Part shown: positions 1-8,400 of the stretch, one piece after another
Position numbering within the stretch: position 1 is the first letter of the stretch
Layout of the letters: each line of letters opens with the position of its first letter
Origin: UMGS1649 sp045534225
Lineage (GTDB): Bacteria; Bacillota; Clostridia; TANB77; CAG-465
Reading direction: 5' to 3'
DNA length: 64,000 nucleotides
NCBI GenBank assembly: GCA_045534225.1
Contig: JAZSJJ010000001.1
Location: forward strand, 1-64,000
Program-made: the position numbers and the translations under genes
The notes under the pieces: generated by a model
Database searches by the model: none
What the model was told of the DNA's origin: nothing
The model's input: the letters and a program-made list of their open reading frames with translations, nothing else

Positions 1-33
1 CGGGAAAATAGGGGGTCGCCAATTTTTATATAT

Positions 34-109
34 TCCTCAATAGCTCAGTCGGTAGAGCGCTCGGCTGTTAACCGATAGGTCGTTGGTTCGAGTCCAACTT
101 GAGGAGCCA
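34..109 (+). tRNA. tRNA-Asn (GTT)
   Basis: Cloverleaf tRNA with a seven-base acceptor stem (TCCTCAA pairing with TTGAGGA), a D arm containing GGTAGAGC, anticodon loop CTGTTAA giving anticodon GTT for asparagine, and a T arm with GGTTCGAGTCC. The 3' CCA is encoded. A hairpin terminator follows directly, so this is the last gene of its transcript. Confidence 0.97.
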
Positions 110-113
110 AATT

Positions 114-137
114 AGCAGGTAGTAATACCTGCTTTTT
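114..137 (+). terminator. Rho-independent terminator after tRNA-Asn
   Basis: Seven-base stem AGCAGGT / ACCTGCT with a short AT loop, followed by a run of T. It lies five bases after the tRNA CCA end. Confidence 0.85.
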
Positions 138-213
138 GTTGTGTTTAGTGAGTTTTTGTGATATAATCCAGTAGAGATAAAAAATAATCTATATAATAAT
201 TTGGAGGGTACTT

Positions 214-420
214 ATGGCGTTTTTTAATGTTATTAAATGTGCATTTTGCTTTAGAAGATCTTGTCCAAAAAGATATCAAATAGGTAATCGGACATATTAT
301 TCACATCTTGGGTTTGTAAGAACAGAATGTCCAAAAAAGGTGGGACAACATTCATATCTTACTATGGATGAAATAAAAGAAAGAGCAGAAAAAAAGAAAC
401 TTGATAAAAACGAGGAATAA
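214..420 (+). CDS. Small cysteine-containing protein, unknown function
   Basis: A 68-residue protein not recognised as a named family. It starts at an ATG preceded by GGAGGG and has its own TATAAT-like -10 box about 50 bases upstream. Cysteines at about residues 9, 12, 17 and 35 include a CxxC arrangement (CAFC) that could bind metal. The C-terminal third is charged and lysine/glutamate-rich, probably a helix. The stop codon lies inside the left arm of the terminator hairpin, which marks a complete single-gene transcript. It could be a small zinc-ribbon-like protein, but only three or four ligands are visible and no partner gene is adjacent. Confidence 0.6.
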   Translation: MAFFNVIKCAFCFRRSCPKRYQIGNRTYYSHLGFVRTECPKKVGQHSYLTMDEIKERAEKKKLDKNEE

Positions 421-437
421 TTCCTCGTTTTTGTTTT
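406..437 (+). terminator. Terminator of the 68-residue small protein gene
   Basis: Perfect hairpin AAAAACGAGGAA / TTCCTCGTTTTT with a two-base turn and a T-rich 3' side. It overlaps the stop codon of the upstream gene. The promoter of the next gene (TTGAAA then GATATAAT) starts within its T tract. Confidence 0.9.
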
Positions 438-536
438 GAAAATTTATGTTAAGTGTGATATAATATATGCAGTGTTTTATAGAGGTCCTTTAAGAGTTTA
501 GAGACACAAAATTTTAATAAATATAGGAGCGAAAAT

Positions 537-875
537 ATGGATATTCAAAACGATTACTTGAAAAACAGATTTACAGATCGGTACAACAAAGCAGTTAATG
601 GAGTACGGCTTTTCAAAGCATGTATAGATATGTTAGAAGGCATTAATGAAGAGGATAGCTCTGAAAAGGTAGTAGGAGAGTTCCTTGAAAGTTTGCCGGG
701 TTTTAATGTTTGCGAGGAAGATATGAATGAAACCAAACAGATTTTTGATGAATTCATTTCCAAGCAAATGTCTAAAACAGAAACGGTGGCATATTTCAAT
801 TATCTTCATGACACAGCGTATTCTAAGGCGCATAATATGTTGTTAATACAAGACATATTTAAGTGCTGTTTCTAA
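537..875 (+). CDS. Hypothetical protein, predicted helical and acidic
   Basis: A 112-residue protein of unknown function. It starts at an ATG after TAGGAG with good spacing. The sequence is acidic and looks all-helical, without signal peptide, membrane segment or known motif. It is a single-gene unit: its own TTGAAA...TATAAT promoter lies about 80 bases upstream and a strong terminator follows. Its codons (GTT, CTT, ATT, CGG, AAG) are richer in C and G than those of the nearby helicase gene. It shares this with several other orphan genes in the window. Confidence 0.65.
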   Translation: MDIQNDYLKNRFTDRYNKAVNGVRLFKACIDMLEGINEEDSSEKVVGEFLESLPGFNVCEEDMNETKQIFDEFISKQMSKTETVAYFNYLHDTAYSKAHNMLLIQDIFKCCF

Positions 876-894
876 ACCTGAATAAGGTAAAATT

Positions 895-927
895 AAACCA
901 CGTTAATTTTTATTAACGTGGTTTTGC
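895..927 (+). terminator. Terminator between convergent genes
   Basis: Hairpin AAACCACGTTAAT / ATTAACGTGGTTTT with T tract on the plus side. The A-rich left flank lets it also stop minus-strand transcription from the antitoxin-like gene at 944-1114. Confidence 0.88.
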
Positions 928-943
928 TTTTATGTGTACGTGA

Positions 944-1114
944 TTATTTCTTTGCTTTAACATCAAAAGGAATAGCTTGTTCGCTAATTACTTTCTTTAC
1001 ATAGATGTTTAACGCGTCAGATGCGGAAAGGCCCATTGCTTCACATGTTTTTTCAAACTGTTTCTTAACATCTTCATTGATGCGAAAACTAAGAGTAGTA
1101 GTTTTGTTGCTCAT
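944..1114 (-). CDS. RelB/DinJ-family antitoxin, solitary
   Basis: A 56-residue ORF read from the minus strand. It starts at an ATG (1114) preceded by AAGGAG seven to ten bases upstream. The N-terminus MSNKTTTLSFRINEDVKKQF matches the DinJ/RelB ribbon-helix-helix pattern: a beta strand of alternating residues, then RIxEDVKxxFE. It is followed by a helix ending in GLSASDALNVYVKKV and the family-typical tail EQAIPFDV. DinJ-type proteins bind DNA as dimers and neutralise YafQ/RelE-type mRNA interferases. No toxin ORF lies on either side: upstream is the divergent 1308 gene and downstream is the convergent 537 gene. It is therefore an orphan antitoxin or an RHH regulator. Confidence 0.8.
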   Translation of the reverse strand: MSNKTTTLSFRINEDVKKQFEKTCEAMGLSASDALNIYVKKVISEQAIPFDVKAKK

Positions 1115-1228
1115 TTTGTCTTTTTTCTCCTTGTTAATTATATTTTGGTCAGCTTATTAAATTACGCTAATATTATATCACATGTTTACATAAAACACAA
1201 GTTGGGAACCGCCTGCCTTTTTTTGACA

Positions 1229-1257
1229 TTGCAATTAATAGATGTTTAGTATATAAT
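1229..1257 (+). promoter_or_regulatory. Sigma-A promoter for the guanylate-kinase-like gene at 1308
   Basis: TTGCAA and TATAAT separated by 17 bases; a second TTGACA lies six bases further upstream. It sits in the divergent gap between the antitoxin gene and the 1308 gene. Confidence 0.6.
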
Positions 1258-1307
1258 GAGGGAAAAGATAGGTTAGCCCAAATAAATTTATGTAAGGAGA
1301 GAGTGCT

Positions 1308-1820
1308 ATGAAAAAACTTGTTATTATGTGCGTAAAAGATGCTACCATTAGCACAGAACTTGTACGGGGGTTACTTTCAAATCTAAAGGAGGCAATGCAT
1401 CTTAAGCAGTATACTACAGATAAAGATGCAAGTGAAATCTTTGAAATTGTACCAAGCAGAACTTTCTTTGATATGCTTGAGGAATGCAAATTCTTAGAGT
1501 ATCACGATGAAGGTGGAGTATTCTATGGAACTCCATATGATCGTTCTGAAAAAGGCGAAGGCATTACGCTTATGCTTAACAGCGTGGATGTTGCTTTGGA
1601 AATCAAAAAGTATAATTCAAAGGCCATGACGTTTTATGTTTTACCAAGCGAAGAAAGAGAAGAATTTCTTAATTCTAAGCTTAGGTGGAATGATCCGAAG
1701 ACAAAAAACAAGCTTTTAGATTTTCTTGTAACGTATGATACAGTAGAAGAAGCTGTAGAAAAAATTACAGAAATCGTTAAGTTCATGATTGAGAATGCAA
1801 TTTTCGCCAATATGACTTAA
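1308..1820 (+). CDS. Guanylate-kinase-like protein without P-loop
   Basis: A 170-residue protein whose middle and C-terminal parts follow guanylate kinase. Residues around 50-75 match the GMP-binding region (FxxMLEECKFLEY, then FYGTPY, compare FLE...YGTP in Gmk). They are followed by a beta strand, FYVLPSEEREEFL (compare FILPPSxEELxxRL) and a C-terminal helix with VTYDTVEEAVEKITEIV (compare VVNDDLDEAVEEL). The N-terminal strand is present (KKLVIMCVKD), but the GPSGxGKGT nucleotide loop is gone, so ATP-dependent phosphotransfer is unlikely. The start ATG follows AAGGAGAG. The gene is monocistronic with its own promoter and terminator. Codon use (CTT, ATT, AAG) differs from the helicase downstream. 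A relative with an intact P-loop lies at 4763-5353. A nucleotide-sensing or regulatory role is possible but not shown. Confidence 0.6.
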   Translation: MKKLVIMCVKDATISTELVRGLLSNLKEAMHLKQYTTDKDASEIFEIVPSRTFFDMLEECKFLEYHDEGGVFYGTPYDRSEKGEGITLMLNSVDVALEIKKYNSKAMTFYVLPSEEREEFLNSKLRWNDPKTKNKLLDFLVTYDTVEEAVEKITEIVKFMIENAIFANMT

Positions 1821-1826
1821 TTTGTG

Positions 1827-1854
1827 AGCGCGGAACAATTTGTTCCGTGCTTTT
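1827..1854 (+). terminator. Terminator of the P-loop-less Gmk-like gene
   Basis: Stem AGCGCGGAACAA / TTGTTCCGTGCT with one G-T pair, followed by TTT. It lies six bases after the stop codon. Confidence 0.88.
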
Positions 1855-1912
1855 ACTTGTCAATTTTTAATATATATAATATACTGAATATATATAATTT
1901 TAAGAGGTTAAT

Positions 1913-4666
1913 ATGTTTGATGAAAGTATAAAATTCAAATATTCTTGGAGACCTTACCAAGCAAAAGTTTTAGAAAAAGCAGATAGGTTTCTAAAAGACG
2001 GAAGAATAAATATAGTTGCAGCACCTGGTTCTGGTAAAACGGTACTAGGGCTTGAGCTTGCACGCAGATTAAATAATCCGGTGTTAATATTGTCTCCAAC
2101 AGTAACAATAAAGAATCAATGGATAGATAGATTTGTAACATTATTTATGCCAGAAGGAAGTAAAACTCCAGAATGGATAAGTGACAATGTCTACTATTTG
2201 AATAAATTTACATCTGTAACATACCAAGGGCTTCATTATGCATATAAACGTACTAAAATGACTAACAAAAGGGACCTTGAAGAAACAGATGATGATGTGG
2301 AATTAGAAAAACAAGAAACTACAATAGACATTAAGGCCTATGATATAGTAGCAGAAATAAAGAAAAATAACATTAAAACAATAGTACTTGATGAAGCGCA
2401 CCACTTAAAAACAGAATGGTGGCAAAGTTTAACTAACATATTATCTGAACTTAAGGATGTAAAAATTGTATCTTTAACAGCAACTCCGCCTTATGATACA
2501 GATTATGTAGAATGGCAAAGATATGTTAAGCTTTGTGGAGATATAGACATGGAGATATCTGTGCCAGAACTTGTACAAGCTAAGAATCTATGCCCACACC
2601 AAGATTTTGTATACTTTAGTTATCCAACTAAGGAAGAAAGAGATAAGATACAAGAACATAAAGATAATATTAATAAAGTAGTAGAAGAAATCAAGCTTAA
2701 TAAAGCGTTTGCACAAATGCTACTTGAGCATCCATATATAGATGTAACTTCTAGATATCTATCTGATGTTTTAGATAATGCGGAATTCTATAGCAGCATG
2801 CTTGTTTTCTTAAATTCTGTTAATGCTCCAATAAAGAAAGATAAAGTGGAAATATTAGGACATAGCAAACAAATACCATCACTTGACCTTAAATGGATGG
2901 AGAGATTGTTGCAATACATTTTATTTGGAGAAATGCCATATTTTGCCCAAGACAAATGTATAGAAATAGTAAAAGAAGTAGAAGCTAAATTAAACAAAAT
3001 AGGCGTTATAGAAAAGAAAAAAGTAATCCTTACTAACAGTGAAAGTATTAAAAAATACTTCACAACAAGTGTTAGTAAACTAGATAGCATAAACCAAATT
3101 GTAAAAGGGGAATATGCAAATTTAGGATATAATCTAAGAATGGTAATACTTACAGACTTCTTAAGAAAAGAATATCTTTTTGAAGATAATATAGAACAAA
3201 AGAAGATAGGTGTGTTTCCAATTCTATTAAATCTAATAGAACAAAATCCATCTATGAGTATGGCGGTTTTAACAGGAAGTATATTTATGATACCTAGAAG
3301 TAAGAAAGAACTGCTTGTTAAAGATTTAGAACAAAGAGGAATTAGCAAGGAAGATGTTTCGTTTGTAGATGTTATTAAAACACCAGATTATGTTATAGTG
3401 AAACCAGCTGGGAAATATAGAAGTACTACAATGAAAGGTATTTCTAAGCTGTTTGCAGATGGTGAAATTAATATAATAATAGGTACTAAGTCCTTACTTG
3501 GTGAAGGTTGGGATGAACCAAGTATAAATAGCTTAATACTTGCAAGCTTTGTTGGTTCATTTGTATTATCTAACCAAATGAGAGGTAGAGCAATTAGGAC
3601 AAATGATAATCCAAGAAAAACAGCTAATATATGGCATTTAGTATCTGTTTTAGATGCACCGATACTTACAATGGAAGGTACAGATGGAACGGATAATCCA
3701 GATTTCAAAATGCTACAAAGGAGATTTGATTCTTTTGTAGGGATAGGACAAACATTAAATATTATAGAAAGTGGAATAGATAGATTAGATATTCTTCCAA
3801 AGAGATTTTCTAAACCGGATATAGATAGGCACAATAAAGAGGCGCTAAGAATAAGTGGCGACAGAGAAAGAATGTACGATAGATGGTTTGAAATGGGAGA
3901 TAGATTTGGTGGCTCTAACATGCGAATGGTAACTAAAGTTACTACAAAACGTAAGTTTATGGTGCGTAAGTTTAGTTCAATAGACTATGTTGCTATTGCT
4001 AAAATGTTAATAGTTTTCCTAGTTCTAATGATGGTAGCTGTTGCAGTAGACTTTTTCTTTGATACTGAAAAACTAGTATATAATCTAACAGGTCTTAAAT
4101 TAACAGAACCGCTTATACGTTATACAGTAGTAATACTACTTACAGCAATATTACAGTTTAGAACAATTAGAAGTTTGTTTAGAGCATTATATATGCATAT
4201 GCCTAGAAACCAATTAAAAATTGCGGCGGTAGTTGTTGTAAACTCACTATGTGAAGCAAATATAGTTAAAACACCAAGAAGTAAGATTGTAATAAAAACA
4301 GAAGCTGATGATGAAGAAGAAACAATTACATTAACAATAAAAGGTGTTACTCTTCAAGAGAATAATGAGATAATAAAAGCAGTTACTGAAATATTTGATG
4401 ATGTGCGTAACCAAAAATATATAATCGAATGTAGAAACAGCGTGTTCCCAGTATATTATTCTGCACCAGAAATTCTTGCGGTAAATAAAACGCTATGTTC
4501 TAACTTCTTTAAGCATTGGAAGATGTATATTGGAAATAGCAAGTTAATATCCACAAGATCTGAAGCAGGGCGTAGAAAGCTTCTAGAAGCAAGAAAACAA
4601 ACATTTAATTATGAGACTCCAAGTAAATTCAAAACTAAAAAGAAACCAATTTCAGATTGGCAGTAA
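1913..4666 (+). CDS. SF2 (DEAD/DEAH-type) helicase with C-terminal transmembrane region
   Basis: A 917-residue protein. Helicase core motifs are present in order: a Q-like WRPYQ at residue 12, Walker A APGSGKT at 37-43, DEAHH from 160, SLTATPP at 187-193, GEGWDEP near 529 and QMRGRAIRT near 554. Together these mark a superfamily 2 translocase of the ComFA/RecG/UvrB-like type. A helical insert of about 200 residues separates the two RecA lobes. After the second lobe come two hydrophobic segments (about 693-714 and 733-751) with a short external loop. A cytosolic C-terminal domain of about 165 residues follows, predicted mixed alpha/beta. Membrane anchoring is unusual for SF2 helicases. The start ATG follows AAGAGG. 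The gene has its own promoter and sits between two guanylate-kinase-like genes. Function is unknown; DNA uptake, defence or RNA turnover at the membrane are possible. Confidence 0.85.
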   Translation: MFDESIKFKYSWRPYQAKVLEKADRFLKDGRINIVAAPGSGKTVLGLELARRLNNPVLILSPTVTIKNQWIDRFVTLFMPEGSKTPEWISDNVYYLNKFTSVTYQGLHYAYKRTKMTNKRDLEETDDDVELEKQETTIDIKAYDIVAEIKKNNIKTIVLDEAHHLKTEWWQSLTNILSELKDVKIVSLTATPPYDTDYVEWQRYVKLCGDIDMEISVPELVQAKNLCPHQDFVYFSYPTKEERDKIQEHKDNINKVVEEIKLNKAFAQMLLEHPYIDVTSRYLSDVLDNAEFYSSMLVFLNSVNAPIKKDKVEILGHSKQIPSLDLKWMERLLQYILFGEMPYFAQDKCIEIVKEVEAKLNKIGVIEKKKVILTNSESIKKYFTTSVSKLDSINQIVKGEYANLGYNLRMVILTDFLRKEYLFEDNIEQKKIGVFPILLNLIEQNPSMSMAVLTGSIFMIPRSKKELLVKDLEQRGISKEDVSFVDVIKTPDYVIVKPAGKYRSTTMKGISKLFADGEINIIIGTKSLLGEGWDEPSINSLILASFVGSFVLSNQMRGRAIRTNDNPRKTANIWHLVSVLDAPILTMEGTDGTDNPDFKMLQRRFDSFVGIGQTLNIIESGIDRLDILPKRFSKPDIDRHNKEALRISGDRERMYDRWFEMGDRFGGSNMRMVTKVTTKRKFMVRKFSSIDYVAIAKMLIVFLVLMMVAVAVDFFFDTEKLVYNLTGLKLTEPLIRYTVVILLTAILQFRTIRSLFRALYMHMPRNQLKIAAVVVVNSLCEANIVKTPRSKIVIKTEADDEEETITLTIKGVTLQENNEIIKAVTEIFDDVRNQKYIIECRNSVFPVYYSAPEILAVNKTLCSNFFKHWKMYIGNSKLISTRSEAGRRKLLEARKQTFNYETPSKFKTKKKPISDWQ

Positions 4667-4681
4667 TAACTTTACATAATA

Positions 4682-4733
4682 TTGAAATTAGTTCTAATGT
4701 GTAGTATAATATATACACATTGGAACTTTTTCT
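4682..4733 (+). promoter_or_regulatory. Promoter nested in a terminator-like inverted repeat
   Basis: TTGAAA (4682-4687), a 17-base spacer and TATAAT (4705-4710). The spacer forms the left arm (4690-4703) and the first transcribed bases form the right arm (4714-4727) of a 14-base inverted repeat with one G-T pair. The -10 box lies in the loop. The right arm is followed by five T. The same hairpin can therefore terminate the helicase transcript and carry the promoter for the gene at 4763. Confidence 0.7.
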
Positions 4734-4762
4734 ATTAATAATTATTAAAAGGAGATAGCACT

Positions 4763-5353
4763 ATGAATGGTATGATGGTAATTTTATCTGGACCTAGTGG
4801 AGCAGGAAAAGGCAGACTTGGAGAAGAACTTGTTAAGCGGATGAACATGCGCAAGGTCTTGTCTGTTACAACAAGAGCAAAGAGAGAAGAGGATAAGGTA
4901 AAAAATAATTACACATTCCTTACTGAAGAAGCTTTTCTCGAGCTCAAGGAACATGGTAAGTTTTTTGAAACAAACTACTATGATGGACATTGGTATGGGA
5001 CGCTTAGAATTCCTCAAGAGGAACTTCACATTCACGATTTGCTCTTTGATAAGGATGTAAATGGAGCTCTTGCAATCAAAGCGGTATATCCTTTTGCACT
5101 TACTTTTTATATTATGCCAAAGGATAAGGAAACACTACTTGAGCGTAGAGGTAATCGTGGTGAGGGAAGAAAAGCTATTGCGCTTGAAGAGGTGCCTAAA
5201 GCTAAGGAGTTGGACTTTCTCATCGTAAACGATGACCTTGAAGAAGCGGTGGGAGAAATCATGGACATTATCGAATGTATGAGAAAATGCTCTATGAGAA
5301 ATCCAAAGGCTCAAGAGTTCATGGATGAGTTCTATCAAGAGGATAGAGAATAA
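4763..5353 (+). CDS. Guanylate-kinase-like protein with intact P-loop
   Basis: A 196-residue protein of the guanylate kinase family, which transfers phosphate from ATP to GMP. The P-loop GPSGAGKG lies at residues 10-17. VTTRAKREEDK (GMP-binding arginines), YTFLTEEAFLELKEHGKFFE, HWYGT, FDKDVNGALAIK (Gmk has LEIDVQGA), FYIMPKDKETLLERRGNRGEG (lid) and FLIVNDDLEEAVGEI follow in the normal order. It ends with an extra 25 residues not typical of Gmk. The start follows AAGGAG. The sequence is divergent and outside the usual gmk-rpoZ neighbourhood, so it may not be the housekeeping enzyme. Codon use (GGT, CTT, AAG) differs from the flanking helicase and NRPS genes. It may act together with the P-loop-less relative at 1308. 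Confidence 0.8.
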   Translation: MNGMMVILSGPSGAGKGRLGEELVKRMNMRKVLSVTTRAKREEDKVKNNYTFLTEEAFLELKEHGKFFETNYYDGHWYGTLRIPQEELHIHDLLFDKDVNGALAIKAVYPFALTFYIMPKDKETLLERRGNRGEGRKAIALEEVPKAKELDFLIVNDDLEEAVGEIMDIIECMRKCSMRNPKAQEFMDEFYQEDRE

Positions 5354-5366
5354 CCTTTTTACAAAA

Positions 5367-5400
5367 GGCGCGTAAGATTAAAATCTTGCGCGTTTTTTCT
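5367..5400 (+). terminator. Terminator of the Gmk-like gene
   Basis: Strong GC-rich hairpin GCGCGTAAGAT / ATCTTGCGCG followed by six T, 14 bases after the stop codon. Confidence 0.92.
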
Positions 5401-5421
5401 GTTTTTATTGAGTTATTTGTA

Positions 5422-5450
5422 TTGCACTATTTTTTACTATTTGATATACT
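5422..5450 (+). promoter_or_regulatory. Predicted promoter of the NRPS operon
   Basis: TTGCAC and TATACT with a 17-base spacer, placing the start of transcription near 5457. The candidate ribosome site AGGAG (5467-5471) is 13 bases from the NRPS ATG. This is unusually far and suggests weak or regulated translation. Confidence 0.55.
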
Positions 5451-5484
5451 TAAACTGTATAGTTGTAGGAGTAGATGAAGAATA

Positions 5485-8400
5485 ATGGAGAAATTTGAAC
5501 TAACATATCCAGAAAGAAATATTTGGCTTGTTGAAACGTTTTATGACAAGCAATTAATTAATATTATATCTGGTTCTTTTGTAATTAAAAGAGACTTTAA
5601 TCTGGATTTAGCAGAAAAAATGGTAAACAAGTACGTAGAGCTAAATGATGCTATGAGACTTAGAATAGATTTAGAAGGTGGCATACCTAAACAGTATGTT
5701 AGTTCTTATGTGTCTTTTGAAGCGGATAAAATTGATGTACAAGGAAAATCTGAAGAAGAAATAGAAAACATAAAAGATGAGTACATTAAAAAACAAATAT
5801 ATGTATTAGAAGATCCATTAGCTTCTTTTTTATTAATAGATAGAGGTAATGGTTTAGGAGAAGTGTTTGTTAAAGTACACCATTTAGTTGGGGATGCTTG
5901 GACAATTTCTAAAATGGGAAGTGTATTTTCTGAAATATATGAAGCATTACTTGTAGGTGAAGAATATACCAAAGAATTTCCAAGTTACATAGACTTCATT
6001 AAAGCTGAACAAGAATATTTAGTAGATGATAGATATACATCTGATTCGGAGTTCTGGAAAGAATATTTAACTGGGTTAGAAGAACCGGTTGGACTTAAAG
6101 ATAGCGGAATAATTAAAGATACTAGAGCTAAGAGATATACAGTAGTTCTAGATGATAATTATCAAGCAATGTTAGATAATTATTGTAAACAAAATAGACT
6201 GTCTCCATATACAGTGTTTTTAACAGCGCTTGCTGTGTATATGGAAAGAACAACTGGTAAACAAGATTTTGTAATTGGTACACCGGTACTTAATAGATCG
6301 AATTTCAAAGAAAAGAATATGGCAGGTATGTTTATATCTACTATGCCAGTTAGATTTAACATAGATGAATCAAAAACGTTCTTAGATATGTGTAAAGAAG
6401 CTGGAAGTGATTCTTTAACACTATTTAGACATCAAAAGCATCCATATGTTAAGATATCTGAAATATACAAAAAGCTATCAGGTGTTACAGATAACATGTA
6501 TAAAGTAATGTTATCTTACCAAAATGCTAGAGCATCAGTTGCGGTTGAGGATAAATATGAACTTAAATGGAGATTTAGTGGTCATATACAAGATGAACTA
6601 GAAATCCACATTTCAGACCTAAATGCCACAGGTAATTTGGAAGTGCATCTAGATTATTTAACATCTTTATTTGAAGATGTAGAAGTAGAATACCTTGCAG
6701 AAAGACTACTAGAAATAATTAAAGATGGAATAGCAAATAACCCTACAATTGAAACGATAAAAATAATGACAGATGAGGAAAGAAATAAAATACTTGGTGA
6801 ATTTAATGATACAACAAGACCTTATCCAAAAGAAAAGACCGTTATAGAATTGTTTGATGAGCAAGTAAATTCTTATCCGCAAAATATTGCACTTAAATTA
6901 GAAGATAAGTCTATGACATATAAAGAATTAGACATTGCTTCTAACAAGTTAGCAAATATGTTAGTTAAAAAAGGTGTAGTAATAGGCGATGCAATAGGTA
7001 TAGATATAGACAAATCATTTGAATTAATTGTAGCTATACTTGCAGTTCTTAAAACTGGCGCCTACTATTTACCAGTAGAAATAAACATAGCACATGATAA
7101 AAAAGAGTATATGTTTAAGGATGCAAATGTAAAATTTGTTTTAGAAGATCACATAGAAAATTATGACGATATAGAGGAAGTATTTTTAGAGGAATTAGAC
7201 TTTAGTAAAATGGAAGATACTAAAGTAACTTTAAGTAAAGATTATACATCTGTAAGTCCAGCGTGTATATTATATACATCTGGAACTACTGGAAATCCTA
7301 AAGGTGCTTTAATTACTAATATGAACATTGTTAAGCTTGTAAAAAATCCGGATTATATGGAACTTAAATCTAGTGATACAATAATACAAGCTGCATCTAC
7401 AAGCTTTGATGTATCGTTATTTGAGTTCTTTGGAACACTTCTAAATGGTGGTACATGTGCATTAATTACTAAAGAAAATCTTTTAGATTTTGAGTACTTA
7501 AATAAATATATTAAAGAATCTGGCGTTACAATCGCTTGGATTACATCAGCGTTATTTAACCAAATAATAGATGCTAAGATAGAAGTGTTTGAAACTTTAC
7601 ATACTGTTTTAAGTGGTGGAGATGTAATGTCTCTAAAACATGTAAACAAGTTAAGAGAAACATATAAAGACCTAACAATAATAAATTGCTATGGACCAAC
7701 AGAATGTGTAACATTTACTAATACATTTAGAGTAGATGAAACTCGTACTGTTAAGGTACCGTTAGGTAGGGCAATATCTAATACATATGGCTATGTAATA
7801 GATAAAAAGTTTAGACTACTTCCATTATATGTTGAAGGCGAATATATAATTGGTGGAGATAGTGTAGGACTTAAATATATTAATAATGAAGAATTAACAA
7901 AACAAAGATTTGTTGAAGATAAAGTAACAAACAAAGGCAGAATGTACAAAACAGGCGATGTGGTACGTATGCTTGAAGGTGGTTATATAGACTTCGTTGG
8001 AAGAAGAGATAATCAAGTTAAAGTTAGAGGATATAGAATTGAACTTGATGAAATAAAACACGCTATATACTCTTCTAAGAAGGTTGAAGACCTATCTGTG
8101 TTTATATATGAAGATTATAACAAAACAAAGAAGATAGCAGCTATATATACAACAAATGAAGACTTTCTACCACAAGATATGAAGATATTCTTAAAAGATA
8201 AATTAACTTCATACAAGATACCTTCATACATAGAAAGAATGGACAAGTTACCATTAAACCAAAATGGTAAAGTTAATGTTAAGGAACTAATAAAACACAT
8301 TCTAGATAAATCTCAAGATGCAGATGAAGAATTTATACCAGAGTATGAAGGGATTGCAAAAACAATTTATGATATGTTTAAAGATGTTTTAGGACGCGAA

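Noticed and set aside
1..33. GGGGGTCGCCA followed by T-rich sequence, which could be the end of another RNA gene
   Set aside because: Only a few bases of any upstream gene are in the window, and they do not match a tRNA or rRNA end clearly enough to name.
5474..5497. Seven-residue upstream ORF (ATG at 5474) before the NRPS
   Set aside because: The AGGAG site is only two bases from this ATG, too close for normal initiation; the reading frame overlaps the NRPS start but is not supported by anything else.
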